Shown piece by piece: positions 63,270-64,000 of a DNA stretch of 64,000 nt. Every line of letters starts with the position of its first letter. Within the stretch, counting starts at the first letter, position 1. The stretch is from NCBI GenBank assembly GCA_030151255.1, contig JASLED010000002.1:57537-121536 (forward strand), in the 5' to 3' direction. The notes below the pieces were generated by a model. The model made no database searches. It had not been told where the DNA came from and was given only the letters and a program-made list of their open reading frames with translations. This DNA is from Flavobacterium sp. Its GTDB lineage: Bacteria > Bacteroidota > Bacteroidia > Flavobacteriales > Flavobacteriaceae. The translations under genes were made by a program, and so were the position numbers.

Positions 63270-64000
63270 ATGTTGACGAAAAAAACTCAAAACGCTCAAA
63301 TTACTGCAATTGGTGGCTTTTTACCAAAAAATAAAAGAACCAATGCAGACTTAGAAAAAATATCAGATACTTCCGATGAATGGATTATTAAAAGAACTGG
63401 AATTAAAGAACGAAATATTTTAGACAAGCATTTAGCCACATCAGACATGGCTGTAGAAGCTATTAAAAATATGTGCATTACTTACAATCGAGATATTCAT
63501 TCGATTGATGCATTAATTATTGCTACTTCATCTCCAGACATGCCAATGCCTTCAACAGCAAATATTGTTTGTGGTAAATTAAACTTACACAATATTTGGG
63601 CATTTGATATGAATGCCGCTTGCTCTGGTTTTTTATTTGCCTTAGATATGGGGGCTTCTTTGATAGAAACTGGCAGATACAAAAATGTTGTAATTGTTGG
63701 AGCAGATAAAATTAGCAGCTATGTAGATATTACAGATCGAAACACTAATATTTTATTTGGTGATGGCTCAGCTGCAATTTGGTTAGAACCATCAGAAGAA
63801 GTTGGTGTAATTGATGCATTACTTACAAGTAATGGCGAAGGTGTAGATCATTTGAATATAAAAGGTGGCGGATCTTTACATCCTTATAACGATAATGATT
63901 TTGATGAAACTAACCTATATTTAAAACAAGATGGTAAAATTGTTTTTAAACAAGCTGTAACTGCAATGCATCAAGCTTGTACGGATATTTTGCTTAGAAA
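63270..64000 (+). CDS. 3-oxoacyl-ACP synthase III (FabH/KAS III type), partial at right edge
   Basis: About 243 codons of a KAS III enzyme are visible; the C-terminal part with the later catalytic His/Asn is cut off. The protein starts MLTKKTQNAQITAIGGFLPK and has DEWIIKRTGIKERNIL, the nucleophile Cys118 in NAACSGFLFALDMG, and FGDGSAAIWLEP. KAS III condenses an acyl-CoA with malonyl-ACP to start fatty-acid or polyketide-like chains. Its isolated place behind an AraC gene, without rpmF or plsX, suggests an accessory copy rather than the main fabH. Only N-terminal evidence is available. Confidence 0.9.
   Translation, partial: MLTKKTQNAQITAIGGFLPKNKRTNADLEKISDTSDEWIIKRTGIKERNILDKHLATSDMAVEAIKNMCITYNRDIHSIDALIIATSSPDMPMPSTANIVCGKLNLHNIWAFDMNAACSGFLFALDMGASLIETGRYKNVVIVGADKISSYVDITDRNTNILFGDGSAAIWLEPSEEVGVIDALLTSNGEGVDHLNIKGGGSLHPYNDNDFDETNLYLKQDGKIVFKQAVTAMHQACTDILLR

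Overview
The window reads as a chromosomal segment of an AT-rich member of the Flavobacteriaceae (Bacteroidota). The evidence is an alternative complex III operon feeding a cytochrome oxidase, the gliding/type IX-associated lipoprotein GldD, DUF3098 and DUF3078 proteins, a C-terminally extended bL21, a 30-residue COX24-type basic protein, almost no Shine-Dalgarno sequences, and repeated matches to the Bacteroidota promoter -7 element TAnnTTTG. The gene content is largely housekeeping. I saw no tRNA, rRNA, insertion sequence, prophage or CRISPR array.

Layout. 1-8877 (minus): actABCDEF followed by coxB, cut by the left edge; this is a quinol-to-oxygen respiratory module. 9094-12348: a small SPOR protein converging on leuS. 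12711-16059 (plus): ftsX, a DUF3098 protein, uppP, truB, then a YiiX-like hydrolase; these serve cell division, the envelope lipid carrier and tRNA modification. 16073-22687: a thioredoxin-like protein (minus), then patatin, pyrH, frr, asnS, rpoN and a PAP2-like membrane protein (plus). 22755-26420 (minus): dxs, a DUF3078 protein and a beta-barrel protein. 26643-35008 (plus): tadA, an alpha-2-macroglobulin lipoprotein and pbpC, a periplasmic protease-trap plus peptidoglycan-repair pair. 35053-37223 (minus): hup, a COX24-type gene and an RNase E/G gene. 37362-39448 (plus): mutY, ssb, gldD. 39775-43719 (minus): an HMA-domain lipoprotein and two M16 peptidase-family genes. 44018-46182 (plus): rplU, rpmA and an unknown lipoprotein with internal repeats. 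46244-53485 (minus): J-domain/DUF805 protein, AAA ATPase, dgt, and the 2-oxoglutarate dehydrogenase pair sucA-sucB. 53601-55575: a beta-barrel protein (plus) converging on a polyprenyl synthetase and a small unknown gene (minus). 55921-62089 (plus): a TetR-controlled tripartite RND efflux operon. 62212-64000 (plus): an AraC regulator that seems to lack an ATG start, and a FabH-type synthase cut by the right edge.

I found no clearly new multi-gene system. The signals most worth following are regulatory DNA. Two tandem 30-bp inverted repeats of identical geometry precede the tetR-efflux operon. A perfect 14-bp inverted repeat is centred on the candidate rpoN promoter. A palindrome overlaps the promoter of the HMA lipoprotein. 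A hairpin nearly fills the gap between the macroglobulin gene and pbpC. Protein-level oddities are a six-haem ActA, a His-rich ActF segment, a repeated-domain lipoprotein, the absence of gldE between ssb and gldD, and an AAA ATPase apparently co-transcribed with a dGTPase.
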